From assembly GCA_030039105.1 (NCBI GenBank), contig JASHQO010000316.1, positions 1 to 23,576 of the forward strand: 23,576 bases of DNA, in the 5' to 3' direction. Origin of the DNA: Xanthobacteraceae bacterium. Its GTDB lineage: Bacteria; Pseudomonadota; Alphaproteobacteria; Rhizobiales; Xanthobacteraceae. Shown here one piece after another: positions 1-7,262 of this stretch. The notes beneath the pieces were generated by a model. It was not told where the DNA came from. It made no database searches and was given only the letters and a program-made list of their open reading frames with translations. How positions within the stretch are numbered: position 1 is the stretch's first letter; the number at the start of each line of letters is the position of its first letter. Both the position numbers and the translations under genes were made by a program.

Positions 1-1
1 C

Positions 2-103
2 ATCGATCCGACGCAGCCGCTGGCGCAAGACTTCTTCCTGCCCGACGGCATCGCCCCGCCGCCGGGCGTGACAACCGTTGAAACCTATGGAGATCGCCGG
101 TGA
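2..103 (+). CDS. C-terminal end of an unidentified protein (partial)
   Basis: An open frame enters from the left edge and stops at the TGA at 101-103, giving the last 33 residues of a protein. It is rich in Pro and Asp and ends in Gly-Asp-Arg-Arg. Codon use is GC-rich at third positions, as in the neighbouring real genes. The stop overlaps the GTG start of the acyl-CoA dehydrogenase in a GTGA arrangement, so the two genes are probably cotranscribed and translationally coupled. I do not recognise the family from this short tail. Confidence 0.55.
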   Translation: MDPTQPLAQDFFLPDGIAPPPGVTTVETYGDRR

Positions 104-1875
104 CCTATCAGGCCCCGCTCGCCGACATCGGCTTTGCGCTTAAGAACGGCGCCGGCCTTGGCGCCGCCCTCGACGAAGGGCTGTTCGGCGAACTCACCGC
201 CGACGTGGTCGAGGCGGTGCTGGCCGAAGCCGGGCGCCTGGCCGGAGCGGTCATCGCGCCGCTCAACCGGGTCGGCGACAAGTTTGGCGCCTCGTTCAAG
301 GATGGCGTGGTCACCACCGCGACGGGCTGGAAGGAGGCCTACACCACCTGGCGCAACGGCGGCTGGAACGGCCTCGCCGCGCCCACGGAATGGGGCGGAC
401 AAGGCCTGCCGCAGTCGCTCAACATTGCCTGCATCGAAATGTGGAACGCGGCCTCCATGGCGTTTGCCGTTGGGCCACTGCTCACCATCGCGGCGATCGA
501 TGCCCTGCATGCCCATGGCAGCGATGTGCTCAAGCGCACCTATCTGGAAAAGCTCGTGACCGGCGAGTGGACCGGCACCATGCAGCTCACCGAGCCGCAG
601 GCCGGCTCCGACGTCGGCGCGCTGCGCACCCGCGCCGAGCGTGCGCCCGACGGCAGCTATCGCATCAAAGGCCAGAAGATCTTCATCACCTACGGCGAGC
701 ATGACCTCACCGACAACATCGTCCATTTCGTGCTGGCGCGGCTGCCTGACGCGCCGCCCGGCACGCGCGGCATTTCGTTGTTCCTGGTGCCAAAATTCCT
801 GCCCAACGCCGACGGCTCGCCGGGCAAGCGCAATGACGTGCGCGCCCATTCGGTCGAGCACAAGCTCGGCATCCATGGCTCGCCGACCTGCACCATGATC
901 CTCGGCGATAACGAGGGTGCTGTGGGTTATCTGATCGGCGAAGAGAATGCCGGCATGGCCTGCATGTTCACCATGATGAACCGAGCGCGGCTCGCCATCG
1001 GCGTGCAGGGCGTCGGCATTGCCGAGGCAGCGACGCAACAGGCGTTGGCTTATGCCCATGACCGCAAGCAAGGCCGCACGCCTGGCATGAAGGCGACGGA
1101 ATCGGCGCCGCTGATCGCCTACCCCGACGTCAAGCGCATGCTGCTGACCATGCGCGCGCTGACCCAGGCAGCGCGCGCCATCTGCTACGCCACCGCCGTG
1201 GCCCTCGATCGTTCCGAGCGCGCCACCGACGTGGCGGCGCGCAAGGCGGCGCACGATCGCCTGTCGCTGCTCACCCCGGTCGCCAAGGCGTTCTCGACCG
1301 ACATCGCCAACGAGGTCACCTCGCTCGGCGTACAGGTGCACGGCGGCATGGGCTTCATCGAGGAGACCGGAGCGGCGCAACTGTTTCGCGACGCGCGGAT
1401 CGCCGCGATCTACGAAGGCACCAACGGCATCCAGGCGATCGATCTCGTGACGCGCAAGCTGCCGCTTACCGAGGCGGTGGCGGCGCACCTTGCGGAGCTG
1501 CGCAGCATTGTCGATGCAGCGAGCGCCAGCAACGATCCGGCCCTCGGCTGGGCGCCTTTACGACTCAAAGAAGCGCTCGACAGCCTGACCCGCGCCACCC
1601 ATTGGCTCATTCAGCAAAACGGCAAGGACGCCGACGCAGCGCTCGCCGGCGCCAGCCCCTATCTGCGACTGTTCGGCATCGCCACCGGCGGCTGCTATCT
1701 GGCGCGTGACGCGCTCGCCGCGGTGCGGCTCGGCGACGGCGCCGCGCCGCGCCTGGCGCTAGCGCGCTTCTTCGCCGAGAATTTTGCCGTCCAGGCCCAT
1801 GGCCTCGAGCGCACCATCGTCGAAGGCGCGCCCGGCCTGATCGGTGCCGAGGCAGCTTTGACGTGGTATGGATGA
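100..1875 (+). CDS. Acyl-CoA dehydrogenase, long (about 590-residue) subfamily
   Basis: A 591-residue FAD-dependent acyl-CoA dehydrogenase that would introduce an alpha-beta double bond into an acyl-CoA thioester in the cytoplasm and pass electrons to ETF. The FAD/substrate motif MQLTEPQAGSDVG lies at residues 161-173. The C-terminal ACAD signature (VHGGMGF, then FRDARI and IYEGTNGIQ) contains the likely catalytic base Glu439. The protein is about 200 residues longer than short-chain ACADs and has the extra C-terminal helical domain of the class that includes DmdC (3-methylmercaptopropionyl-CoA dehydrogenase). Many members act on other acyl-CoAs, so the substrate is open. The GTG at 100 is the first start after an in-frame stop at 79-81 and has GGAG at 89-92. 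It overlaps the upstream stop by four bases. Confidence 0.93.
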   Translation: MTYQAPLADIGFALKNGAGLGAALDEGLFGELTADVVEAVLAEAGRLAGAVIAPLNRVGDKFGASFKDGVVTTATGWKEAYTTWRNGGWNGLAAPTEWGGQGLPQSLNIACIEMWNAASMAFAVGPLLTIAAIDALHAHGSDVLKRTYLEKLVTGEWTGTMQLTEPQAGSDVGALRTRAERAPDGSYRIKGQKIFITYGEHDLTDNIVHFVLARLPDAPPGTRGISLFLVPKFLPNADGSPGKRNDVRAHSVEHKLGIHGSPTCTMILGDNEGAVGYLIGEENAGMACMFTMMNRARLAIGVQGVGIAEAATQQALAYAHDRKQGRTPGMKATESAPLIAYPDVKRMLLTMRALTQAARAICYATAVALDRSERATDVAARKAAHDRLSLLTPVAKAFSTDIANEVTSLGVQVHGGMGFIEETGAAQLFRDARIAAIYEGTNGIQAIDLVTRKLPLTEAVAAHLAELRSIVDAASASNDPALGWAPLRLKEALDSLTRATHWLIQQNGKDADAALAGASPYLRLFGIATGGCYLARDALAAVRLGDGAAPRLALARFFAENFAVQAHGLERTIVEGAPGLIGAEAALTWYG

Positions 1876-1919
1876 GCGAGCGAGCCGCGCAACCCACAGC
1901 GGGCCGCCGAAAGCCCGAT

Positions 1920-1947
1920 GATGGGTTTCGCTTGCGATCAACCCATC
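1920..1947. repeat. Palindromic intergenic repeat (REP-like)
   Basis: A perfect 8-bp inverted repeat GATGGGTT (1920-1927) / AACCCATC (1940-1947) encloses a second small inverted repeat TCGC-TT-GCGA (1928-1937). The arm sequence and the trailing CCTAC match from memory a palindrome scattered between genes in many proteobacteria, including Bradyrhizobium relatives. It fills most of the 85-bp gap between the acyl-CoA dehydrogenase and the HDAC-like gene. It has no T-run, so it is not a typical intrinsic terminator, although it may slow or protect transcript ends. Confidence 0.6.
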
Positions 1948-1960
1948 CTACATTGATCCA

Positions 1961-2890
1961 ATGTCAACTCTCCTGATCAGCCATCCCGCCTGCCTGCAGC
2001 ATTTGACCCCTGCCGGCCATCCCGACGGGCCCGACCGGCTGCGTGCCATCGAACAAGCGCTCGAGGCGGAGAAATTCCAATCGCTGCAACGCGCGCAAGC
2101 ACCGATGGCGGAACTCGAGACCATCGCGCTATGCCATCCGACCGACTACATCGAGGAACTGCGCGATGCCTCGCCCAAGGAGGGCATGGTGCGGCTCGAT
2201 GCGGACACATCGATGTCGCCCGGCACCTACGAAGCCGCATTGCGCGCGGTCGGCGGCGCCACGCTCGCCGTCGACGAGGTGCTGGCGAAGAAGATCGATA
2301 ACGCCTTCGTCGCCACGCGTCCGCCCGGCCACCATGCCGAGACCGCGCGGCCGATGGGGTTTTGCCTATTCGACAATGCAGCCATTGCCGCGCGCCATGC
2401 GCAGAAGCGACACGGTGTCGCCCGCGCGGCAATCATCGATTTCGACGTGCATCACGGCAACGGCTCGCAGGAGATCTTCTGGGCCGACAAGTCGGTGATG
2501 TATTGCTCGACCCATCAGATGCCGCTGTTCCCCGGCACCGGCGCCGTCATCGAATCCGGCGAGCACAACACCGTCGTCAACGCACCGCTGCGCCCCGGCG
2601 ACGGCGGCGAGCAATTCCGCACAGCGTTCGAGACGCGAATCTTGCCGCGACTGCACGATTTTCGCCCCGAGCTCGTCATCATCTCCGCCGGCTTCGATGC
2701 CCACATGCGCGACCCGCTCGCCAATATCAATCTCACCGAGGACGACTTCGTCTGGGCGACGCAGAAAATCATGGAGGTCGCCGACCAATTTGCTGGTGGC
2801 CGCCTGGTCTCGCTGCTGGAAGGCGGCTATGACCTACGTGCACTCGGCAATTCGGTCGCCGCGCACGTCACGACGTTGATGCGGGGATAG
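1961..2890 (+). CDS. Histone-deacetylase-like amidohydrolase (HDAC/acetylpolyamine amidohydrolase family)
   Basis: A 309-residue zinc hydrolase of the arginase/deacetylase fold. Bacterial members remove acetyl groups from acetylpolyamines, acetyl-lysine or related amides; the substrate cannot be told here. All family motifs are present: RPPGHHAE at 120-127 with the paired active-site histidines 124/125, DFDVHHGNG at 160-168 supplying zinc ligands Asp162 and His164, GFDAH with the third ligand Asp246, and LEGGYD with the transition-state tyrosine Tyr290. Length is normal. The N-terminus (MSTLLISHPACL) is the usual one for this group, so ATG 1961 is preferred although no Shine-Dalgarno sequence precedes it. 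xseB starts nine bases after its stop, implying cotranscription. Confidence 0.93.
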   Translation: MSTLLISHPACLQHLTPAGHPDGPDRLRAIEQALEAEKFQSLQRAQAPMAELETIALCHPTDYIEELRDASPKEGMVRLDADTSMSPGTYEAALRAVGGATLAVDEVLAKKIDNAFVATRPPGHHAETARPMGFCLFDNAAIAARHAQKRHGVARAAIIDFDVHHGNGSQEIFWADKSVMYCSTHQMPLFPGTGAVIESGEHNTVVNAPLRPGDGGEQFRTAFETRILPRLHDFRPELVIISAGFDAHMRDPLANINLTEDDFVWATQKIMEVADQFAGGRLVSLLEGGYDLRALGNSVAAHVTTLMRG

Positions 2891-2899
2891 GAAGCCGGC

Positions 2900-3151
2900 A
2901 TGGCCGAGAAGAACGACAACGATATTGCGCAGATGCCATTCGAGCGCGCGATCGAGGAATTGGAATCGATCGTCAAACGGCTCGAAGAGGGGAAGGTGCC
3001 GCTCGAGGAGTCGGTTGCCATCTACGAACGCGGCGAGGCCCTGAAACGCCGTTGCGAAGAGCTATTGCGTCAGGCCGAGGCCCGCGTCGAGAAGATCACG
3101 CTGGACGCCCAAGGCAAGCCGATCGGCAGCGAGCCGCTCGATGTCGAATAG
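2900..3151 (+). CDS. xseB: Exodeoxyribonuclease VII small subunit
   Basis: An 83-residue protein with the XseB signature: FERAIEELESIVKRLEEGKVPLEESVAIYERGEAL, a two-helix coiled segment (residues about 13-60), followed by a short charged tail. XseB binds in several copies to the large subunit XseA to form exonuclease VII, which degrades single-stranded DNA from both ends into oligonucleotides. XseA is not in this window. The ATG at 2900 is preceded by AGGA at 2889-2892. It lies nine bases after the HDAC-like gene. In E. coli xseB is in an operon with ispA and dxs; here dxs is 4.1 kb away, with an NHEJ module in between. Confidence 0.96.
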   Translation: MAEKNDNDIAQMPFERAIEELESIVKRLEEGKVPLEESVAIYERGEALKRRCEELLRQAEARVEKITLDAQGKPIGSEPLDVE

Positions 3152-3219
3152 CCGGGAAAATCGCCGCTTTCTCTATTGCCCTTTCCTTTGCGTTGCCCGG
3201 CCAAGCCTTGAAAAACAGC

Positions 3220-3248
3220 TTGACAGACTAGAACAAAAAGGGAACAAT
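3220..3248 (+). promoter_or_regulatory. SOS promoter with LexA box (GAAC-N7-GAAC)
   Basis: A perfect -35 hexamer TTGACA (3220-3225) is followed after 17 bp by AACAAT (3243-3248; 4 of 6 matches to TATAAT). Between and partly over them lies the direct repeat GAAC (3231-3234), seven bases, GAAC (3242-3245). This is exactly the LexA operator of alphaproteobacteria, which is a GTTC/GAAC direct repeat and not the palindrome of E. coli. A repressor bound here would cover the spacer and -10 region, so the downstream small gene should be induced by DNA damage. No other copy of the repeat was noticed in the window. Confidence 0.8.
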
Positions 3249-3278
3249 AGTCGGCTCCGGTCAAGAGTCGAGGCGACC

Positions 3279-3536
3279 ATGGATGCGGACAAGAGAAGCG
3301 CGTGGCTGCGCCAATTGGACGAAGAATGCCCCTATCAGGTGGTGCTGCCGCGGCAGCAACTCGCCGACGATAGCGAGATCCTGAATTTCCTCATCAAATA
3401 CGTCGAGAAGTTCGACATGTATGTCGAGGATGATTACGCAGCCTTCGTACGCTACTGCTTCGCCGACCCGCTGGACGCGGAAATCTTCCGCTCGCGCTTC
3501 GAGCCGAAGGCCGAGCGCTTCAGGCTCGCAGGGTGA
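3279..3536 (+). CDS. Small acidic protein of unknown function, predicted SOS-regulated
   Basis: An 85-residue soluble protein that I do not recognise. It starts MDADKRSAWLRQLDEECPY and contains an acidic/aromatic core (IKYVEKFDMYVEDDY, then AAFVRYCFADPLDAEIF). It has 18 acidic and 12 basic residues, two cysteines, and no signal peptide or membrane segment. The ATG at 3279 has GAGG at 3270-3273 and lies about 24 bases after the predicted transcription start. A longer frame from 3141 would include the promoter and is rejected. The LexA box upstream implies expression after DNA damage. The gene ends four bases before the ligD stop on the other strand. Membership of the SOS regulon is inferred from the operator; the molecular role is unknown. 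Confidence 0.82.
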   Translation: MDADKRSAWLRQLDEECPYQVVLPRQQLADDSEILNFLIKYVEKFDMYVEDDYAAFVRYCFADPLDAEIFRSRFEPKAERFRLAG

Positions 3537-3540
3537 TGCG

Positions 3541-6138
3541 CTAAAACTTCGGCAGCTTCTGCCGCACCTTGGTGATTTCCGACCACGGGTCCTGCTTAAA
3601 CGTCTTTGTCAGGTTCAGTACCGTGTAAACATCGGCGCTTTTGACGCGGCCGAGTTGGTCCCACGACAGCGGCGCCGAGACGGCCGCTCCAGGGCGAGCG
3701 CGGGTCGAATAGGCGGCGACCGATGTCGCCTCGCGCGAATTGCGGAAATAGTCGATGAAGATTTTGCCCTTGCGCAGCGATTTCGTCATCTTGCCGACGT
3801 AGCGCCGCGGCGAATCGGCGACCAAGCTCATCACCACGGCCTGTGAAAAATCTTTCGCGGTCTCCCAATCGGTGCTGTCGACCGGCACCATGACATGGAT
3901 GCCCTTTCCGCCAGTGAGCTTGACGAAGCTTTTGAGGTTCACGCCTTCAAGCCGCTCGCGAATCTCGCGCGCGGCGGCGACGATCTCCTTCCAGGCGACG
4001 CCCTCTCCCGGATCGAGATCGAACACGATTCGGTCGCAGACATCGAGCGCTTCCAGCCGCGAGCCGCGTACGTGGATCTCCAGCGCGCCCGATTGCACCA
4101 GTGCGATGAGGTCGTCGCGTTGCACGACGACAATAACGTCGTGCTCCTTGGCCTTGACCAAATGGCGCAGTGGCGAGCTTTTGACGTTGGCGGCAATGTG
4201 CTTCTGGAAAAACGCCTCGCCGCCGACGCCTTCGGGCGCGCGCAAGAGCGCCAACGGCCGCCCAACGATGTGCGGCGCCATCCAATCCCAAACGCTGGCG
4301 TAATAGTCGGCCAAGTCCTGTTTGGTGACGCCGACGTCGGGCCAGTAAACCCGGTCGGGATGGGTCAGACGGAGGTTGCCAATCGGGACGTCACTTTTGG
4401 CACGTGCGCCGGCCTTGGGCTTTGCTGACTTCTTGGTTGCTTGCCGTTGCGCCGCCGCCACTACCGGCTCTTCGCGCACGACCTCGCTCGCCGGCTTATC
4501 CTCGCGCACACCCTTGAACGAAGCCTGCCGCAACAGATTGTCGTGGGTGATGCCGCGAAATTCCGCCTCGACGACGAGCCTCGGCTCAACCCAGATCACA
4601 TCCTTGCGCCGCTCGTCCTTTGGCAAGTCGAGCGGCGGCATGGCGACCTGCAGCGGCTTGAGCCGCCGCCACAGGTCACGAGCGATTTCCCGCGTGTAGC
4701 CGGTGCCGACCCGGCCGGCGTAGCGCAACTCACCGTCCTCGCGCACCGCAACCGTCAAGGCGCCGACCGCATGGGGCAATGCGCTCGCCGGGCTGAAGCC
4801 GGCGACGATGAACTCCTGCTCGTCGTGGATTTTGCTCTTGACGAAATTGTCGGAGCGGCCGGAGCGGTACGGCGCGTCCTTGCGCTTCGAGACTATGCCT
4901 TCGAGATGCATGTCGCGGGCGTGCTTGAACACGGTCGTGCCGTCTTCTTCGAGATGTCCGGCGTAGCGGATAGGGCCGTTGTCGCCCGCCGCCTTGAGCA
5001 GGCGTTCCAGCGCCGCCTTGCGGGCCGTCAGCGACTCGCCGGTCAGGTCATGGCCATCGAGATAGAGAAGATCGAACACGTAATAGACCAAGCGGCCGCT
5101 GCGGCCGTTCTTGAGAGCGATCTGCAGCAGCGAAAAGCTGGAAACGCCATTGTCGTCCTCCACCACCAATTCACCGTCGAGCAGCGCGGTCTCGGCCGGC
5201 AGTGCCGCGATCGCCGCCGCGATCGTTTTGAAACGGTGCGTCCAATCCTGCTCGTTGCGCGTCAACAGCTTGACCTTGCCGTGATCGAGCCGCGCCTCGA
5301 TGCGGTAGCCGTCATATTTGATCTCGTGCAGCCACTCTTTGCCGCGCGGCGGTCGCTCGTACATCATGGCGAGGCTCGGTGCCACGAAATCCGGCAACCG
5401 GGCGTGGGCGCCCGCCGCGCTTTTCTTTCGAGCGACCGCTGCCGTCGCCGTGGCCGCCTTTCCTGGCCGCGCCCAAGGTTTTATGCCGGACTTGGCGGTG
5501 GCGGGATTTTGCGGCACGGCGCCCTTGCCGCCGCCGGCGCGGTTCGAATGCCAGACCCGCTTCTTGCCTTTGCCTGACGCAATCTCGTCGATCGAGCGGC
5601 CGGTTGCCGCCGAGTTGGGCTCTGCTTCAAGAATGTCCTTGGCGCCGGCCCCACGCGCCTCGTCGTCCTTGCCCTTGATGAGCAGCCAGTTGTCGTGGCG
5701 GTCCTTCGCTTTGGCGCGAAGGCGCACCAGGTGCCAGCGGCCGCGCAGCTTCTCGCCGTCGAGCTCGAATTCCAGATGGCCTTTGGCGAGCCCCTTGTGC
5801 GCATCGCCCACCGGATGCCAGGTGCCGCGGTCCCAGATCATCACCGTGCCGCCGCCATATTCGCCGCGCGGAATGGTGCCTTCAAATTTGTTGTATTCGA
5901 TCGGATGGTCCTCGACGTGGACCGCGAGCCGTTTGTCGTTGGGGTTCAGGCTCGGACCGCGGGTGACGGCCCAACTCTTCATCACGCCGTCGAGCTCGAG
6001 CCGCAGATCGTAATGCAGGCGGCGCGCGGCGTGCTTCTGGATGACGTAGGCGCTGCCGCCGCCCCCTCGCTTGGTGCGGCCGCGTGGCTCCGACGTGACC
6101 GAGAATTTACGCTTCTTGCGGTAAACATCGAGCGCCAC
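3541..6138 (-). CDS. ligD: Multifunctional NHEJ DNA ligase D (phosphoesterase-ligase-polymerase)
   Basis: An 865-residue ATP-dependent DNA ligase that repairs double-strand breaks with Ku. Domain order is 3'-phosphoesterase (about 1-160), ligase with OB fold (about 250-550), polymerase/primase (about 586-865), the same order as Pseudomonas aeruginosa LigD. The phosphoesterase has His42 and Asp50 in RLHYDLRLELDG and His78 in HVEDHPIEY, the likely metal ligands. The ligase nucleophile is Lys274 in EIKYDGYR. The polymerase has the catalytic Asp707-Leu-Asp709. Lys/Ala-rich linkers separate the domains. The start is a GTG six bases after the ku stop; an in-frame stop lies just upstream, and the nearby ATG is out of frame. 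All three active sites look intact. Confidence 0.97.
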   Translation of the reverse strand: MALDVYRKKRKFSVTSEPRGRTKRGGGGSAYVIQKHAARRLHYDLRLELDGVMKSWAVTRGPSLNPNDKRLAVHVEDHPIEYNKFEGTIPRGEYGGGTVMIWDRGTWHPVGDAHKGLAKGHLEFELDGEKLRGRWHLVRLRAKAKDRHDNWLLIKGKDDEARGAGAKDILEAEPNSAATGRSIDEIASGKGKKRVWHSNRAGGGKGAVPQNPATAKSGIKPWARPGKAATATAAVARKKSAAGAHARLPDFVAPSLAMMYERPPRGKEWLHEIKYDGYRIEARLDHGKVKLLTRNEQDWTHRFKTIAAAIAALPAETALLDGELVVEDDNGVSSFSLLQIALKNGRSGRLVYYVFDLLYLDGHDLTGESLTARKAALERLLKAAGDNGPIRYAGHLEEDGTTVFKHARDMHLEGIVSKRKDAPYRSGRSDNFVKSKIHDEQEFIVAGFSPASALPHAVGALTVAVREDGELRYAGRVGTGYTREIARDLWRRLKPLQVAMPPLDLPKDERRKDVIWVEPRLVVEAEFRGITHDNLLRQASFKGVREDKPASEVVREEPVVAAAQRQATKKSAKPKAGARAKSDVPIGNLRLTHPDRVYWPDVGVTKQDLADYYASVWDWMAPHIVGRPLALLRAPEGVGGEAFFQKHIAANVKSSPLRHLVKAKEHDVIVVVQRDDLIALVQSGALEIHVRGSRLEALDVCDRIVFDLDPGEGVAWKEIVAAAREIRERLEGVNLKSFVKLTGGKGIHVMVPVDSTDWETAKDFSQAVVMSLVADSPRRYVGKMTKSLRKGKIFIDYFRNSREATSVAAYSTRARPGAAVSAPLSWDQLGRVKSADVYTVLNLTKTFKQDPWSEITKVRQKLPKF

Positions 6139-6144
6139 GTCGCA

Positions 6145-7023
6145 TCAGCTTGCACGTTTGAGACGTTTCGTCTTGGCGGCGCCACGCTTGCGGGCCGCGG
6201 CGCTCGCCCGCACCCGGGTCTTGCCGCGTTGTGGCGCCGCGTCGCTGCCGCGCTCCGATTTCACCGACCGGCGCAACGCGTCCATCAGATTGATGACGTT
6301 CGACGGCTGCGCCGGAAGCTTGGGCGCCGGCTGGCCGGCCTGCTTGGCCTTGATCAGCGCTTTCAACGCGTCTTCGTAGCGGTCGGAATATTTCGACATG
6401 TCGAAGTGGCCACGCTTGGTCTTGAGGATGTGCTCGGCCAACTCAAGCATGTCCTTCGGCACCTTCACGTCGCCGATTTCCGAGAAATAGTCCTTGGCGT
6501 CGCGAATTTCGTCGGCGTAGCGCAGCGCGGTCGCCTTGATGCCCTTGTCGAAGGGCTCCAGCATCAGCACGTGCTCATGGTTGTGCAGCACGGCGCGGGC
6601 AAGCCCGACGAGCGCGGTTGAGCGCATGGCCTCGCGGATCACCGCGAAGGCCTCGGTGCCGACTTCGTCATCGGGAAATAGGTAATAGGGCGTGTCGAGG
6701 TAGATTTCGTCGATGTCCTTGCGCGGCACGAAGGAGTCGATCTCGATAGTGTGGGTGCTTTCCAGCGCCACCTCGTCCAATTCCTCCGGTTCCAGGAGCA
6801 CATAGGACCCGTCGGCAGTCTTGTAGCCCTTAACCCTATCCTCCTCGGGAACATCGTCCCCGGTTTCGGCGTCTACCTGCCGATACCGTACGCGGTTACC
6901 AGTCTCGCGGTTAATGATATTGAACCGGACCCTGTCCTTGGACGAAGTTGCCTGAACCAGAGCGATGCTGCAGGAGACTAATGAAAGCTTCAGGAATCCT
7001 TTCCAATTCGCTCTTGGTGCCAT
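6145..7023 (-). CDS. ku: Non-homologous end joining protein Ku
   Basis: A 292-residue bacterial Ku. It forms a homodimeric ring that threads onto DNA ends and recruits LigD. The N-terminus MAPRANWKGFLKLSLVSCSIAL is the conserved opening of the family, and the core continues through YKTADGSYVLLEPEELDEVALESTHTIEID and HFDMSKYSDRYEDALKALI. The last 40 or so residues form a Lys/Arg/Ala-rich tail, typical of extended bacterial Ku proteins that use it for extra DNA binding. ATG 7023 was chosen over an upstream in-frame TTG at 7047 because it matches the family start. ligD follows after six bases, so the pair is an operon. Confidence 0.97.
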   Translation of the reverse strand: MAPRANWKGFLKLSLVSCSIALVQATSSKDRVRFNIINRETGNRVRYRQVDAETGDDVPEEDRVKGYKTADGSYVLLEPEELDEVALESTHTIEIDSFVPRKDIDEIYLDTPYYLFPDDEVGTEAFAVIREAMRSTALVGLARAVLHNHEHVLMLEPFDKGIKATALRYADEIRDAKDYFSEIGDVKVPKDMLELAEHILKTKRGHFDMSKYSDRYEDALKALIKAKQAGQPAPKLPAQPSNVINLMDALRRSVKSERGSDAAPQRGKTRVRASAAARKRGAAKTKRLKRAS

Positions 7024-7051
7024 GGCAAAACCCCAAACGCTACCCAACTAT

Positions 7052-7077
7052 AAGCCTCTATAATGCCTGGGAGTTCC
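7052..7077 (-). promoter_or_regulatory. Candidate EcfG/RpoE2-type general stress promoter of ku
   Basis: On the minus strand a perfect GGAAC (7077-7073) is followed by 17 bases and GCTT (7055-7052). The alphaproteobacterial general stress sigma factor recognises GGAAC, 16-17 bases, then CGTT, also written GGAAC-N18/19-TT. The -35 element matches fully and the -10 only in its final TT. Transcription would begin about 20 bases before the ku ATG. RpoE2 control of a ku/ligD pair is known in Sinorhizobium meliloti, which makes the match plausible but not proven. Confidence 0.38.
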
Positions 7078-7090
7078 TGGGCCGGATAGG

Positions 7091-7103
7091 GGGCAAATTG
7101 CCC
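7091..7103. promoter_or_regulatory. Perfect short palindrome in the ku-dxs divergent region
   Basis: GGGCAA-A-TTGCCC is a 6+1+6 perfect palindrome placed between the divergent ku and dxs starts. Its centre is too tight for a good RNA hairpin, so a protein-binding site is more likely than a terminator. A second inverted repeat, CAGAT-CGCGT-ATCTG, lies at 7132-7146. No regulator can be assigned. I saw no convincing sigma-70 promoter for dxs; TTGCCC at 7098 with TAAAAA at 7122 is a weak possibility. Confidence 0.3.
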
Positions 7104-7262
7104 TTTTCGCCTGCAATGGTGTAAAAACAGGCAGATCGCGTATCTGGGACCGTATGCGTGACGACCGTGCGTGAGGATGGGCGCGCACTAGACCCCAATA
7201 AACGCCGTTAGGCGATAAACCGTATGTCGGTTAAATCGTTTGTCGGTATTAAGGAGCATGGC

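Noticed and set aside
85..1488. Long open frame (467 codons) antisense to the acyl-CoA dehydrogenase
   Set aside because: It is a shadow frame caused by GC-rich codons on the opposite strand. The sense frame has all ACAD motifs, and the antisense product shows only Arg/Ala/Gly/His-rich low-complexity sequence.
3141..3278. N-terminal extension of the small SOS gene from an ATG at 3141
   Set aside because: It would include the promoter and LexA box within coding sequence and overlap xseB. The ATG at 3279 has a ribosome site.
4441..6621. Long plus-strand frames across ligD and ku (378 and 308 codons)
   Set aside because: They are shadows of intact ligD and ku, which carry complete active-site and family motifs.
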